From Buchnera aphidicola (Nurudea shiraii) (GTDB lineage Bacteria; Pseudomonadota; Gammaproteobacteria; Enterobacterales; Enterobacteriaceae), in assembly GCA_039829955.1 (NCBI GenBank), contig CP140035.1, positions 434,001 to 498,000 of the forward strand: a stretch of DNA of 64,000 bases, written 5' to 3'. The notes below the pieces were generated by a model. That model saw only the letters and a program-made list of their open reading frames with translations. It ran no database searches and was not told the origin of the DNA. This document shows positions 31,483 through 43,362 of the stretch, piece after piece (within the stretch, counting starts at the first letter, position 1; every line of letters starts with the position of its first letter). Position numbers and translations under genes: made by a program.

Positions 31483-34400
31483 ATGCAAAAAAAAATAAAA
31501 ATATCTACATTAGATGTAATTAATCTTCCTTTATCAGGAAAAATATTAATTGAAGCATCAGCAGGAACAGGAAAAACGTCTTCCTTAATTATATTGTATC
31601 TTAGACTCATATTAGGAATAACACATACTCATAAAAATTTTCTAGTTAAAGAAGTATTGGTAGTAACATTTACAAAACACTCAAAAGAAGAACTAAAAAC
31701 TAGAATAATAAAATATATTCGTGATTTTAGAAAAATCTGTGAAAAAAAACTTGAAAATAATATTACTATTTTTCAAAATTTATTAGATAAAATTAAAAAC
31801 TTAAAAAAAGCCATTTTTATATTAATCCAAGCTGAACAATCTATAGATGAATTAGCAATTTATACAATACACGAATTTTGTTACAAATCATTACAAATTA
31901 ACAAATTTTGTTCTGAAATATTCACTCAAAATAAAATTATAAAAAATTCATATTTTTTATATCTTAAGTCTAGCAACTTATTTTGGAACAAATATTTTTC
32001 TAAAGTACCTAAGGATGTCGCAAAAATAATTCTAAAATATTTTCAAAATCCAAATAACTTATTAAAAAATATTTTACCATTCTTATCAAATTATAATATA
32101 AAAAATAAAATATTCTTAAAAAAAAATACCGTTCAACTTTACGAAATACTAATCCAAAAAATAAAAAATTTTAAAAAAAAATGGATAGAAAATTATATAA
32201 AAATGCTGATATCTATTGAAAAGTCTAATATAAATAAATATAGTTACAATAAATCAAACTTATTAAGATGGACAAGCATTATCACAAAATGGACGAAAGA
32301 AAATACAACAAATTTTAACATCCCTAAACAATTAAAATATTTTCAAAGTAACTATTTAATTAAAAAAACTCTTTCTGGGAACAGTCCTAAACATGATATG
32401 TTTAAAATCACTGAAAATTTTTTAAAAATAGATTTTTCGTTAAAAACTTCATTTATTATAGAATCAACATTACAAATAAAACAAGAAATTGAAAAAGAAA
32501 AAAAAAATCAAGGAATATTTGAATTTGATGATTTAATTACATTTCTTCATAAAGTTCTAAATAAAAAAAACGAAAAAATTTCTAAAATTATTAAAAAAAG
32601 TTATCCAGTATTACTAATTGATGAATTTCAAGACACAAATTATCAACAGTACGAAATATTCAGAAATATCTATAAATTAAAGAAAGATCTATTTATTCTA
32701 ATAGGTGATCCAAAACAAGCTATTTATAGCTTTAGAGGGGCTAATATTTCTTCATATATACAAGCAAAAAAAAACATAAAACAAATATACGAACTCAGCG
32801 TAAATTGGAGATCTTCAAAAGAAATGATAGACAGTACAAATTTTTTATTTTCTGAAGCTAAAAATCCCTTTTTACTCTCTGCAATAAAATTTGATCCCGT
32901 AAAATCCATATATAAAAAAAAAGAAATAATTTTTAAAATAAAAAAAAAATCTCAACCAGCTATACGTTTTCTTTATAACAAAAAATTAAAAATAACAAAA
33001 GACAGTTATAAAAATTGGATTATAAATTCTTTTGTAAGTTATATTCTATTTTGGTTAAATGAAGGAGAAAAAAAAAATGCTATTATTATACACAACAAAA
33101 AAACAAGATGCGTATCTTTAAATGATATTTGTATATTAGTGAATAACAAAAAAGAAGCATGCATGATGCAACAAGCCCTACATAAAGTTAATATTCCATC
33201 AAAATATTTTTCTGAAAGAAAGAGTGTGTTTCATAGTGACGATGCATTAGAACTATTTTGGATATTTCAAGCTATCTTAAATCCTAAAAATGAATTTATT
33301 TTAAAAAGAGCTATATCTACTAAAATTATAAACAAAAATTTTCAAGAAATTGATTCTCTTACAAGAAACTACCTATTTTGGTCAAGTTTAATAAATATTT
33401 TTTATAATTATTTGTCACTTTGGAAAAAATTTGGTATTACATGTGTAATTCATCAAATAATAATAAACTGTAAAATATCTATCAATAACAATTTATTCGC
33501 AGAAAATATTCCCAATATCCACAATATTCTCCATATTGGAGAACTATTAGAGATAAAGTATAATGAAATAAAAAATAAACACGTTTTAATCTTATGGTTC
33601 GAAAAAAAAATAGCTGAACAGCACGATATTCCTCATGAAGATTACATACGATTTGAACACAGCAAAAACTATATAAAAATCGTTACTATTCATAAATCTA
33701 AAGGTCTTGAATATCCAATAGTACTTATCCCATTTTTAATTCTTTCTTACAAAAATGTAAATTTCGATTTTAAAATTTTTAAAGAAAATAAATTACATTC
33801 TATCCCAGAAAAAAATATATTATCAGAAAACATGCGATTACTATATGTTGCATTAACTCGAGCAATTGTACACTGTTGTATAGGAATAGCATCCATACAT
33901 AACAAAAAAGAAAAAGATAATAAAGGTTTCTATTCTAGTGCTCACAGTAATGCTTTAGAGTATATTATTCAATCACATAAAAAACGTTCAAAACAACCAT
34001 TACTTAAAATTCTTCTAGACATCAATCATAATGAAAATATAGAAATTACTTCTGAATTACCTCAATATTATTCTTCAAATACAAAAAACAAAATTCAGTA
34101 CAAAAGATTAAAAAGTAAAAGATTAACTAGAACATTAAAATATAACTATGACATTACTAGTTATTCTAAATTAAAAAAAATGTATAATATAAAAATTCCG
34201 TTACAAAAAAATTATAATTCTTTTTTCGAAAATATACATAAAAAACAAAAAAATAAAAAAAGTACTAAAATAATTACGTCATATGAATTTCCCAAAGGAA
34301 AAATCTTTGGAACATTTATCCATAACATTTTAAAAAAAATTAATTTTCAAAAAAATATAAATATAATTTGGATTTCAAATGAGCTTAAAAAAAATAACTT

Positions 34401-34974
34401 CAAGGAAACATGGTCTCAACCATTTAAAAATTGGATTAATTCGATTTTAAATATACCTTTAAATAAAAACAACTTAACACTATCTCAATTAAATCTAAAA
34501 AACTGTATAAAAGAATTAAAATTTTTTTTATCCATTAAAACCTCACTCACAAAGAAAAAGATACAAAACCTTATTAAATTAGCAAATATATCTTCAAATA
34601 TTCCGAACGAAATATCACTAAATCCTATAAATGGAATAATAACAGGATCAATAGACTTAGTTTTTAAATGGAATAAAAAATATTATTTGCTAGATTACAA
34701 ATCTACCCATTTAGGTTTCTTAAATTCTGATTATACTAAGGAAAAAATTGAGAATTCAATAACAAAAAATTTATATCATCTACAATATCAATTATATAGT
34801 ATTGCTTTACATAAGTATTTACAACAACGCATGAAGAACTATTCTTTCCATAAACATTTTGGTGGAATGTACATTTTGTTTTTAAGAGCTATAGATAACA
34901 CGAATTCAAAAAATGGAATATTTTTTACATTACCAAGACTAAGCGTCATAAAAAAACTAAATAAAATGTTTTAA
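31483..34974 (+). CDS. recB: Exonuclease V subunit RecB (helicase-nuclease)
   Basis: SF1A 3'-5' helicase and the only nuclease of RecBCD. The 1163-aa frame is unbroken and covers the whole family length. Walker A is EASAGTGKTSS and Walker B is LLIDEFQDTN. Later helicase motifs include GDPKQAIYSFRGA, TIHKSKGLEYP and LLYVALTRA. The nuclease domain has FIHNIL, GSIDLVF and LLDYKST, corresponding to the metal and catalytic residues His, Asp, Asp and Lys. The start has an intact A9 run. It lies between recC and recD; ptrA, which lies between recC and recB in E. coli, is gone. Confidence 0.95.
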   Translation: MQKKIKISTLDVINLPLSGKILIEASAGTGKTSSLIILYLRLILGITHTHKNFLVKEVLVVTFTKHSKEELKTRIIKYIRDFRKICEKKLENNITIFQNLLDKIKNLKKAIFILIQAEQSIDELAIYTIHEFCYKSLQINKFCSEIFTQNKIIKNSYFLYLKSSNLFWNKYFSKVPKDVAKIILKYFQNPNNLLKNILPFLSNYNIKNKIFLKKNTVQLYEILIQKIKNFKKKWIENYIKMLISIEKSNINKYSYNKSNLLRWTSIITKWTKENTTNFNIPKQLKYFQSNYLIKKTLSGNSPKHDMFKITENFLKIDFSLKTSFIIESTLQIKQEIEKEKKNQGIFEFDDLITFLHKVLNKKNEKISKIIKKSYPVLLIDEFQDTNYQQYEIFRNIYKLKKDLFILIGDPKQAIYSFRGANISSYIQAKKNIKQIYELSVNWRSSKEMIDSTNFLFSEAKNPFLLSAIKFDPVKSIYKKKEIIFKIKKKSQPAIRFLYNKKLKITKDSYKNWIINSFVSYILFWLNEGEKKNAIIIHNKKTRCVSLNDICILVNNKKEACMMQQALHKVNIPSKYFSERKSVFHSDDALELFWIFQAILNPKNEFILKRAISTKIINKNFQEIDSLTRNYLFWSSLINIFYNYLSLWKKFGITCVIHQIIINCKISINNNLFAENIPNIHNILHIGELLEIKYNEIKNKHVLILWFEKKIAEQHDIPHEDYIRFEHSKNYIKIVTIHKSKGLEYPIVLIPFLILSYKNVNFDFKIFKENKLHSIPEKNILSENMRLLYVALTRAIVHCCIGIASIHNKKEKDNKGFYSSAHSNALEYIIQSHKKRSKQPLLKILLDINHNENIEITSELPQYYSSNTKNKIQYKRLKSKRLTRTLKYNYDITSYSKLKKMYNIKIPLQKNYNSFFENIHKKQKNKKSTKIITSYEFPKGKIFGTFIHNILKKINFQKNINIIWISNELKKNNFKETWSQPFKNWINSILNIPLNKNNLTLSQLNLKNCIKELKFFLSIKTSLTKKKIQNLIKLANISSNIPNEISLNPINGIITGSIDLVFKWNKKYYLLDYKSTHLGFLNSDYTKEKIENSITKNLYHLQYQLYSIALHKYLQQRMKNYSFHKHFGGMYILFLRAIDNTNSKNGIFFTLPRLSVIKKLNKMF

Positions 34975-34992
34975 AAATTATATAGGAAAAAT

Positions 34993-36839
34993 ATGAATAC
35001 CACATTTTTACTTAAAAAACTAATAAAAAAAAAATAATTGATTTATCAGATTTGTACTTTTCTTTTACCATTGCTCCGAAACAATCATTTCCAATAATAT
35101 TTCTCATTGCTTATACCAGTCATTTTATCCGAATGAGTCATACTTGCTTACCTATTTCAATTTTAAGAAACAAAAACGTACTATGCAACAAAGAAAATAC
35201 AAAATTAATAAACAAAATTTTAAAAAAAATAATATTTGAAAAAAATTTTTTATTACAAACACTTAAAGAGAAAATTAGTAGTAACGGATCTTATCTTACA
35301 CCTCTAGTTATCTTAAACGAAAAAATATATTTTTTTAAAACATGGAAAGCAGAAAAAAAAATTTTTCATTTTATATCTACACCTCAATACCATAAAAAAG
35401 AAAAATTAATAGAAATAAGCAAAAAAATAACCTCTTTACTGCACGAAAATAAAGATGAATTTCAAAAAATTGCTATTCTTTTTTCCATTATAAATCAAAT
35501 AACTTTTATTATAGGTGACCCTGGAACAGGAAAAACCACAATAGTATCTAAAATATTAACTGGAATAAAAATTATATTTCCTAAAAAAAAATTAAAAATT
35601 CAACTAGCGGCTACTACTGGAAAAGCAGCTTATCGATTAACCGAATCTGTTAACAATTCTATATCAAATCTTAAAAACTTTTACAAAAATGAAACAATTT
35701 CAATTAAACCTGCAGTTACTTTACACCGATTACTAAAAGTTAATTTTAAAAGCTATCAGTATTTTAAACATTCCGAAAAATTCTTAGATATAGATATATT
35801 AATTGTAGATGAATCATCCATGATAGATATTTTTATAATGGAAAAACTAATTGATAGTATATCAAAAAAAACTAAAATTATATTTTTAGGAGATCCTAAT
35901 CAATTACCACCGATAGGATGTGGACATGTTTTAAAAGATATATATAGCTATCATTATAATGGTTATACAAAAAAAATGACACAAAATATAAGCATTTTTA
36001 AAATTAATAGTATAAAACAAATCTCCAATTATAAATTTTCTGAAATTAATGAAAAAATATGTGTCTTAAAAAAAAATTATCGTTTTAATGAAAAATCAGA
36101 TATTTACTATATATCTAATAAAATTAAAAAAAATAAATTTAATAATTTTAAAAAATTATTTTCTAATACCTATAAAAACATTAAATTTTTTACTTTAAAT
36201 ACCGGTCAAGATTATAAAAGAATGATAAAAAACTTAACTAAAAATTATATAAACTACTGGAATATCTTAAATAAACAAAAAATATCAGACATAATTTCAA
36301 TATTTAATAATCATAAATTAATTTGCATTTTTAAAAATGGACCATTTGGAATTCAAGGATTAAATGAAGAATTAGAATACGAAATGAATAAGCAAGGATT
36401 AATTAAAAAAATTGTTATAGATGAGAAAATAATATATTTTGGACAACCTATATTAATTTTAAAGAATGACTATACAATGAATTTATACAATGGGGATACA
36501 GGAATAATTATGTATGGAAAAAACAATACACTGCAAGCATTTTTTGAAATTAACAAAAATAAAACGAAAGCAATACCAATTAATCTGTTACCAAAATTTC
36601 AAACAAACTGGGCTATGTCAGTGCATAAATCTCAGGGATCAGAATTTAATCATGTTAGTTTAGTACTGCCACACACTCAATTAAATATTTTAAACAAAGA
36701 CATAATCTATACAGCAATCACTAGAGCTAAAAAAACGCTAACTATATATAGTAGTAAAAAAACGTTTAAAAAAGCAATAAAAAATAAAACTGTAAGATAT
36801 GGAGGATTATCTCAAAATGAATGTATTTATGCTAAATAA
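34993..36839 (+). CDS. recD: Exonuclease V subunit RecD (5'-3' helicase), with an A10 frameshift near its start
   Basis: The fast SF1B helicase of RecBCD. The long frame is open from 35052, but homology to the E. coli N-terminus starts earlier, in IIDLSDLYFSF. An ATG at 34993 with AGGA upstream begins MNTTFLLKKLIKKK and then meets a stop after A10 (35025-35034). One added A joins both parts and gives 615 aa against 608 in E. coli. Walker A is GDPGTGKTT and Walker B is LIVDESSM; the C-terminal helicase motif is AMSVHKSQGSEF. Without the frame repair translation would need a weak internal start. Confidence 0.88.
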
Positions 36840-36905
36840 TTTTGTAAACTACAAATATCCAACTTAAAAGAACTTAAACATAATATTATTAAATATCAAT
36901 CTTTA

Positions 36906-36979
<74 letters not shown>

Positions 36980-36992
36980 TTCTATAGATAAG

Positions 36993-37021
36993 ACTATATA
37001 CACATTACAATAAAGATGCAA
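36993..37021 (-). promoter_or_regulatory. Candidate sigma-70 promoter for tRNA-fMet
   Basis: Reading leftward, TTGCAT (37016-37021), a 17-base spacer and TATAGT (36993-36998) lie about 13 bases before the tRNA 5' end. The -10 matches consensus at 5 of 6 positions and the -35 at 3 of 6. Confidence 0.4.
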
Positions 37022-37393
37022 TCTTTTTTTTAAATTAATTTAAAAACGCTTAAAATACTATTTTGTTTCTCTGAAGTAAAATAAACTTGAAATATTACGA
37101 CATTCACTCAAAATATAAAATATATTTTTCTAATAAAAATACAGGACAGTTCTATAAAACTTACAATTTATCAAAAATTATATAAAACTAAATAATTAAA
37201 ATATTTCTTTTAAATAAATCATATTAAAATATAATTTTGCAAAGGCATAATAAAATTATCAACATAATTATATCAAAACTTAATTAAAAAAATAAAATAA
37301 TTAACATCAAAATATAAAAAAAGTAAAATTAGATTCAAACATCATAAAACATACCTTATAATAAAAGTACTAATATATTAAAATAACAAAAAT
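37022..37393. other. Intergenic spacer tRNA-fMet to ribH, no gene seen
   Basis: About 370 bases of AT-rich sequence lie between the tRNA upstream region and ribH. In E. coli argA and amiC lie near the initiator tRNA genes beside recD; I recognise no trace of either. Confidence 0.5.
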
Positions 37394-37858
37394 ATGAAAA
37401 TAATTAAAGAAACTACATTAGCTAAGAAAGCAAAAATAGCCATAATTATTAGTAGATTTAATTACTTTATTAATAAAAATTTATTAAACGGTGCACTAGA
37501 CATTCTTCAAAGAATTGGGCAAGTACAAGATGAAAATATAATGATTATATATGTTCCAGGAGCATTTGAAATACCTATCATATCGGAAATAATTGCTCAA
37601 AAGGACCAATATGATGGTATTATTACCTTAGGAACTATTATAAAAGGACAAACGCTACATTTTTCACTTTTGTCACACGATATTAGTAGTAAAATATCTA
37701 ATATTAGTATCCAATATAAAGTTCCTATTTCTTTTGGAATAATTATAGCTGAAAATATAGAACAAGCAATTGAACGTTCAGGAACTAAAATAGGAAATAA
37801 AGGATCAGAATCAGCTTTAGCAGTATTAGAAATGATTAATGTTATTAAAAAAATCTAA
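37394..37858 (+). CDS. ribH: 6,7-dimethyl-8-ribityllumazine synthase
   Basis: Penultimate step of riboflavin synthesis (E. coli ribE, also called ribH). It is 154 aa against 156 in E. coli. Conserved stretches are ISRFNYFIN, VPGAFEIP and GTIIKGQTLHF with the catalytic His, plus AIERSGTKIGNKG. Together with ribD in the same cluster it suggests the symbiont supplies riboflavin. Confidence 0.96.
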   Translation: MKIIKETTLAKKAKIAIIISRFNYFINKNLLNGALDILQRIGQVQDENIMIIYVPGAFEIPIISEIIAQKDQYDGIITLGTIIKGQTLHFSLLSHDISSKISNISIQYKVPISFGIIIAENIEQAIERSGTKIGNKGSESALAVLEMINVIKKI

Positions 37859-37915
37859 GATTTTACTAAAATAAGCATACAAAACATAAAACACATCTTT
37901 ATAAAGTAGATTTAT

Positions 37916-38890
37916 ATGAACTTAAGTGAAAACATAATAATTCAAAACTATTTTAGTGAAACACTAAATAAACACGACAAAAATGTTATACAAGACATAG
38001 GAGATGATTGTGCACTAATTACAATTCCAAAAAACCATGTACTCTCAATTAGTACTGATACTTTAACAGAAGGCACTCATTTTCTTAAAAACATTAATCC
38101 TTCCGACTTAGGATATAAAATCGTTGCTGTAAATCTTAGTGATCTAGCAGCAATGGGGTCAAAACCTAAGTGGATTACTTTATCTTTAACTATTCCTAAT
38201 AATAATATATGTTGGATAAAAAAATTTAGCAAAAGTTTATTTAAAACATTAAAAGATTATAATATGAAACTAATAGGAGGAAATACAAACTGTGGTAAAT
38301 TAAGCATAACTACTAGTATCTACGGAATCATTCCAAAAAATCAAGCTTTATTAAGAAAAGGAGCTCAAATAGGAGATTTAATATATGTTACAGGAACTTT
38401 AGGTGATAGCGCAGCTGGACTTTTTCTTCTTCAACAAGGAAAAAAAAATATTAAGGAAAATCTTAATTTTCTAATTAAAAAACATCTGCATCCCATTCCA
38501 AGAATCAAACATGGACAATTACTTAGAAACATTGCTAGTTCTGCTATAGATTTGTCAGATGGACTATTATCCGATTTAAAAAAAGTTCTAGATTTAAGCA
38601 ACTGTGGCGCAAGTATTAATATAGAACAATTACCAATATCCCCATTACTTAAGAACAATTTTACACAAGAAAAATGGTTAAATTTTGCTATTAACTCAGG
38701 AGAAGACTACGAATTATGTTTTACTATTCCAAAAAAAAATATATTAGCTTTAAAAAATTCTATTGATCCTCTTGGAGTTAATTATAATTGTATAGGAAAA
38801 ATTAACCATATTAAAGACGGATATAACATATTGTACAATGGTAAAAAAATACACTTTTCACACACTGGATATGATCATTTTTCTAACTAA
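37916..38890 (+). CDS. thiL: Thiamine-monophosphate kinase
   Basis: Phosphorylates thiamine monophosphate to the diphosphate. Length is 324 aa (E. coli 325). Family motifs of the AIRS-like ATP-binding fold are seen in IGDDCALI, STDTLTEGTHF, NLSDLAAMG and AIDLSDGLLSDL. In E. coli thiL follows nusB; here it sits between ribH and ribD. Confidence 0.94.
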   Translation: MNLSENIIIQNYFSETLNKHDKNVIQDIGDDCALITIPKNHVLSISTDTLTEGTHFLKNINPSDLGYKIVAVNLSDLAAMGSKPKWITLSLTIPNNNICWIKKFSKSLFKTLKDYNMKLIGGNTNCGKLSITTSIYGIIPKNQALLRKGAQIGDLIYVTGTLGDSAAGLFLLQQGKKNIKENLNFLIKKHLHPIPRIKHGQLLRNIASSAIDLSDGLLSDLKKVLDLSNCGASINIEQLPISPLLKNNFTQEKWLNFAINSGEDYELCFTIPKKNILALKNSIDPLGVNYNCIGKINHIKDGYNILYNGKKIHFSHTGYDHFSN

Positions 38891-38987
38891 TTATAATTTT
38901 AAAAAATGTTTAAAGTACTTTATACTTGAAAAAGTTAAAATTCAAAAAAACCATTGCTATCTTAAAATACTTTTACATCAAATGTAT

Positions 38988-40088
38988 ATGAACGATAATT
39001 TTTATATGAACAAAGCTATTCAACTAGCAAAAAAAGGCATATTAACTACTTCTCCAAACCCTAACGTAGGATGTATTATAGTTAAAAATAATGTTATTGT
39101 TGGAAGAGGATGGCATAAAAAATCTGGATACCCGCATGCGGAAATATATGCCTTAAAACAAGCAGGAAATAAAACAAAAGGAGCTACAGCATATGTTACA
39201 TTAGAACCATGTAGTCACTTTGGAAAAACTCCTCCATGCTGTATAAAACTAATAAAATCAGGCATTCAAAGAATTGTAATATCCACAATAGATCCTAATC
39301 CGAAAGTGTCTGGAAAAGGTATAAAATGGCTCAAAAATAAAGGAATTGTAGTAAAAGTAGGAGTAATTCCTCAAAAATCTAAAAACATAAATAAAGGATT
39401 TTTTAAAAGAATGTATACAGGAATTCCTTGGGTTCAATTAAAACTAGCTAGCTCTATCGACGGAAGAACTGCTTTAAAGAATGGATTAAGCAAATGGATT
39501 ACTTCAAAAAAATCTCGGAAGGACGTACAAAACTACAGAAAGCAATGCGATGCTATTATAAGCAGTAGTAAATCTGTTATTATAGATCAATCACTACTAA
39601 CTGTAAGAAATATTACAAAACAATATTGTCTTAACACACTATCTAAAATAATAACAAAGCAACCAATACGGGTTATTATTGATAGAAAAAATCGCATTAA
39701 ACCTTCACATAAATGTATTCAAGAACCTGGAAAAATATTATTAATTAGATTAAAAATAGATAATGAAAATTGGCCTGATAATGTTGAACAAATAGTTATG
39801 CATACACATAGATCTAAAATTAACTTATTAAATCTTCTAAAATTTTTAGGAAAAAGACAAATAAATAAAGTATGGATAGAATCAGGAGCATCACTATCAG
39901 GGTCTTTTTTAAAATCAAATTTAGTTAATGAATTAATTATTTACATGGCTCCAAAATTACTAGGACATTGTGCAAAACCGTTGTTTATATTAAAAAATTA
40001 TGAAAAACTATCTTCTGTTCCTCAATTTGTCTTTAAAAGCATTGTTAAAATAGGACAAGATATAAAATTAACTCTTATAAACAAATAA
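38988..40088 (+). CDS. ribD: Bifunctional riboflavin deaminase/reductase
   Basis: Two successive riboflavin steps: deamination of the pyrimidine, then NADPH reduction of the ribosyl chain. The deaminase zinc site is HAEIYALKQ with [11 protein letters not shown]. The reductase domain starts near [13 protein letters not shown] and includes [14 protein letters not shown]. The frame is open back to 38838 inside thiL, but MNDNFYM at 38988 matches the E. coli start MQDEYYM and gives 366 aa (E. coli 367). Both domains are fused here; in pea-aphid Buchnera I recall them as two separate genes. Confidence 0.93.
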   Translation: MNDNFYMNKAIQLAKKGILTTSPNPNVGCIIVKNNVIVGRGWHKKSGYPHAEIYALKQAGNKTKGATAYVTLEPCSHFGKTPPCCIKLIKSGIQRIVISTIDPNPKVSGKGIKWLKNKGIVVKVGVIPQKSKNINKGFFKRMYTGIPWVQLKLASSIDGRTALKNGLSKWITSKKSRKDVQNYRKQCDAIISSSKSVIIDQSLLTVRNITKQYCLNTLSKIITKQPIRVIIDRKNRIKPSHKCIQEPGKILLIRLKIDNENWPDNVEQIVMHTHRSKINLLNLLKFLGKRQINKVWIESGASLSGSFLKSNLVNELIIYMAPKLLGHCAKPLFILKNYEKLSSVPQFVFKSIVKIGQDIKLTLINK

Positions 40089-40137
40089 ACGTTTTAGAAT
40101 TTTTATTCGAAATAAATATATAAGGAAAATTTCATTT

Positions 40138-40572
40138 ATGAAACCTTTATCTAGAAGAAAAGCAAGAGAATGTGCTGTACAAGCACTGTACTCATGGCAA
40201 ATATCTAACAATAATATTCATGATATAGAAAACCAATTCTATGAAAAAGATGACTTAAAAGATATTGATAAAATTTATTTTCATGAATTAATTATAGAGA
40301 TTACAAACAATCAAAAACATTTAGATACTTTAATGACTCCTTACCTTTCCAGAACTATTCACGAATTAGGTCATATCGAAAAAGCTATTCTTAGGATTTC
40401 ATTTTACGAATTAGAAAAAAGACATGATATCCCTTTTAAAGTAACAATAAATGAAGGAATTGAACTAGCTAAAAGATTTGGAGCGAAAGCAAGTCATAAA
40501 TTTATAAATGGAGTTTTAGATAAAGCCGCAGCACACATCCGAGATTACACTAAAAAAAACATCAAAAAATAA
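40138..40572 (+). CDS. nusB: Transcription antitermination factor NusB
   Basis: Binds boxA with S10 (NusE) for rRNA antitermination. The 144-aa product starts [17 protein letters not shown] and keeps ILRISFYEL and [19 protein letters not shown] lies before the ATG. It follows ribD and converges on dxs with only a few bases between them. Confidence 0.95.
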   Translation: MKPLSRRKARECAVQALYSWQISNNNIHDIENQFYEKDDLKDIDKIYFHELIIEITNNQKHLDTLMTPYLSRTIHELGHIEKAILRISFYELEKRHDIPFKVTINEGIELAKRFGAKASHKFINGVLDKAAAHIRDYTKKNIKK

Positions 40573-40577
40573 TAATT

Positions 40578-42443
40578 TTATTCGTTCAACCATAACAAAA
40601 TTTTTTCTAAAATTCCATCTGCATCTAATTTATATTCACTACGAATTTCAGATTGATTTCCTTGAGGAATAAATATATCTGGAATTCCAATATTTAAGAT
40701 AGGAATAGAAATTTTTTTTCTCATAAATAGTTCGTTAATATAACTTCCAGCACCACCTGAAATTACACCTTCTTCAAGAGTAACAAAAAAACTATGATTT
40801 TTAACTAAATTTAAAACTAAACTGACATCTAAAGGCTTTACAAAACGCATATCTACTAAAGTAGAATCTAAATTCTGTGCTACTTTCTCGGCAAAAACAT
40901 ATAACGGACCAAAATTTAAAATAGCTATTTTTTTACCTATTCTTGTCACAATTCCTTTTCCAATAGAAATTAACTGCATAGATTTTAAAATAACTCCGAT
41001 ACCACTACCCCTAGGATATCTTACTACACAAGGACCTTTCTCGTAACAATATCCAGTATAAAGCATATTTAAAAATTCATTTTCGTTACTCGGAGTCATA
41101 ATAACAATGTTTGGAATACATCTAAGATAAGTTAAATCAAATATTCCTTGATGAGTTTCACCATCTTTTCCTACTATTCCCCCTCGATCTACTGCAAATA
41201 AAACAGGTAATTTTTGTAAAGCTACATCATGTATAACTTGATCATAAGCTCTTTGAAGAAAAGTAGAATAAATTGATAGCACAGGCTTATATCCACTAAT
41301 AGCCAATCCAGCAGAAAAAGTTACAGCATGTTGCTCTGCTATTGCAACATCAAAAAATTGATCAGGAAAAAGTTTAGAGAAACGTACCATACCTGATCCT
41401 TCTGCCATAGCTGGAGTAATTCCTATTAACTTCTTATCTATTGCAGCCATAGAACATAACCAATTCCCAAAAATTTCAGAATAAGTAGATATAGATCTCT
41501 TTTTTTTTAATATTTCACCAGTAGAAATATCAAATTTAGGAACAGAATGCCACTTTATAGGATCCAATTCAGAAGGTGAATATCCTTTTCCTTTTTTAGT
41601 AATTATATGTAATAAATTAGTACACTTTTGAGTATTCAATCGACTAATAATATCTACTAATAAAAATATGTCATGTCCATCTATTGGACCAAAATATTTA
41701 AATCCTAAACTATCAAAAAAACTATTTGATGATTTTATACTCTCTAAATATTTTTTTTGATATAATGGATTATCATTTAAAAAATCAGATTTAATACCAA
41801 AATTGTTCTTATTCTTATATTTTTGCATTACGTCGAAATCTAATAAAATTTTAGAAAAATATGAACTTAAAGCACCAACATTATTAGAAATAGACATATT
41901 ATTATGATTTAAAATTATTAACAAATCTATATTACTACATCCGGCATGATTTATAGCTTCAAACGCCATACCAGAAGTTATTGCACCATCTCCAATTACA
42001 CATATTGTACGTCTATCCTTGTTTTCTTTTTTTGAAGCAATAGCCATACCTACTCCTGCACTAATAGAAGTAGCAGCATGACCTACCCCTAAAACATCAT
42101 ATTTACTTTCTTTTCTACATGGAAAAGAATGAATTCCATTTCTTTTTCGAATACTAAAAATACTGTTCCTTCTTCCTGTTAAAATCTTATGAGGATAAGT
42201 TTGATGACCTACATCCCAAATTAAGTTATCAAAAGGAGTATTAAAAACATAATGTAAAGCTACTGTTATTTCAATAACTCCTAAACTAGATGATAAATGA
42301 CCACTAGATTGACTAATAACCTCTAATAAATATTGACGTAATTCATAACATAATTGAGGCAATTTTTTGAGAGGTAATAATTTTAATTCTTTAATCGAAT
42401 TCACCAAATGCAATACTGGATATTTTATGTAGTTAAAACTCAT
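40578..42443 (-). CDS. dxs: 1-deoxy-D-xylulose-5-phosphate synthase
   Basis: Thiamine-diphosphate enzyme that starts the MEP isoprenoid pathway from pyruvate and glyceraldehyde-3-phosphate. It is 621 aa, the family length. It contains [20 protein letters not shown] (ThDP/Mg site) and, in the transketolase pyrimidine domain, [12 protein letters not shown] with the catalytic Glu. It lies 19 bases downstream of ispA, as in E. coli, so the pair is probably one transcript. Confidence 0.96.
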   Translation of the reverse strand: MSFNYIKYPVLHLVNSIKELKLLPLKKLPQLCYELRQYLLEVISQSSGHLSSSLGVIEITVALHYVFNTPFDNLIWDVGHQTYPHKILTGRRNSIFSIRKRNGIHSFPCRKESKYDVLGVGHAATSISAGVGMAIASKKENKDRRTICVIGDGAITSGMAFEAINHAGCSNIDLLIILNHNNMSISNNVGALSSYFSKILLDFDVMQKYKNKNNFGIKSDFLNDNPLYQKKYLESIKSSNSFFDSLGFKYFGPIDGHDIFLLVDIISRLNTQKCTNLLHIITKKGKGYSPSELDPIKWHSVPKFDISTGEILKKKRSISTYSEIFGNWLCSMAAIDKKLIGITPAMAEGSGMVRFSKLFPDQFFDVAIAEQHAVTFSAGLAISGYKPVLSIYSTFLQRAYDQVIHDVALQKLPVLFAVDRGGIVGKDGETHQGIFDLTYLRCIPNIVIMTPSNENEFLNMLYTGYCYEKGPCVVRYPRGSGIGVILKSMQLISIGKGIVTRIGKKIAILNFGPLYVFAEKVAQNLDSTLVDMRFVKPLDVSLVLNLVKNHSFFVTLEEGVISGGAGSYINELFMRKKISIPILNIGIPDIFIPQGNQSEIRSEYKLDADGILEKILLWLNE

Positions 42444-42462
42444 TATAAACTCTTTATAAAAG

Positions 42463-43362
42463 TTATTTATTACGTATAATAATGAAATATGCTAATTCTT
42501 TTAACAATGTTATATCTACATGATTGCTAGATAATACTTTTAAAGATTGTAATGCATCACTATATAATTTTCTTAATTTTTCTTGAGATTTTTTTAAACC
42601 AATTACTAATGGAAATGTATTACTTCTCGAATATTTTTCATATCTTGTATGATAGCTTATACAACTCATATCATTTGAAAAATCAAGAATATCATCTCGA
42701 ATTTGAAAAGCTAAACTAATATTTTTAGAATATTCTTTTAATGCTAAAAGTACACTACTATTATTTATATTACTAGAAATTAAAACTAATTGAACTGATG
42801 TATTAATCAATGATCCAGTTTTATACCAATAAATTTCTTCTAATTCGCACAATTTCAATTTTTCATATTTAAATTTTAAGTCACGAAATTGACCAATACA
42901 CATACCAGAGATACCAGAATAATGCGATAACTCTGAAATCATTTTTACTTTTTTACTATCAGAAATTATATTTGAATTAAGATTAGAAATAATATTAAAA
43001 GATAAACATTGCAATGCATTTCCCGCTAATATAGCAGTAGATTCTCCAAATTTTACATAACATGAGTCGTATCCTCGTCTTAACTTATCATTATCTAAAG
43101 ATGGTAAATCATCATGAATCAAAGAATATGCATGCATAAATTCAATAGAAGATGCAAGAATGTCTACAATATTATCATTAACTTGAAATATTTTTCCTAA
43201 AATATACATTAATACAGATCGAATTCTTTTACCTCCTAACAATACCCCATATTTCATAGCATCTACAAGTAAGGAATCCTGAAAAGGGATATTTTTTAAT
43301 AATTTTCGCATAAAATCATTAATTCTCTTTTTTTTGATATTAAAAAATTCAAATAAATCCAT
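42463..43362 (-). CDS. ispA: Farnesyl diphosphate synthase
   Basis: Condenses isopentenyl and dimethylallyl units to farnesyl diphosphate, precursor of undecaprenyl phosphate and of heme O made by CyoE. It is 299 aa like E. coli. The first aspartate-rich motif is [10 protein letters not shown] and the second is [18 protein letters not shown] sequence lies about 8 bases before the ATG. xseB, its upstream neighbour in E. coli, is not found. Confidence 0.96.
   Translation of the reverse strand: MDLFEFFNIKKKRINDFMRKLLKNIPFQDSLLVDAMKYGVLLGGKRIRSVLMYILGKIFQVNDNIVDILASSIEFMHAYSLIHDDLPSLDNDKLRRGYDSCYVKFGESTAILAGNALQCLSFNIISNLNSNIISDSKKVKMISELSHYSGISGMCIGQFRDLKFKYEKLKLCELEEIYWYKTGSLINTSVQLVLISSNINNSSVLLALKEYSKNISLAFQIRDDILDFSNDMSCISYHTRYEKYSRSNTFPLVIGLKKSQEKLRKLYSDALQSLKVLSSNHVDITLLKELAYFIIIRNK

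Noticed and set aside
38838..38987. Extended ribD start inside thiL
   Set aside because: The added 50 residues have no family counterpart; the start at 38988 matches E. coli RibD.
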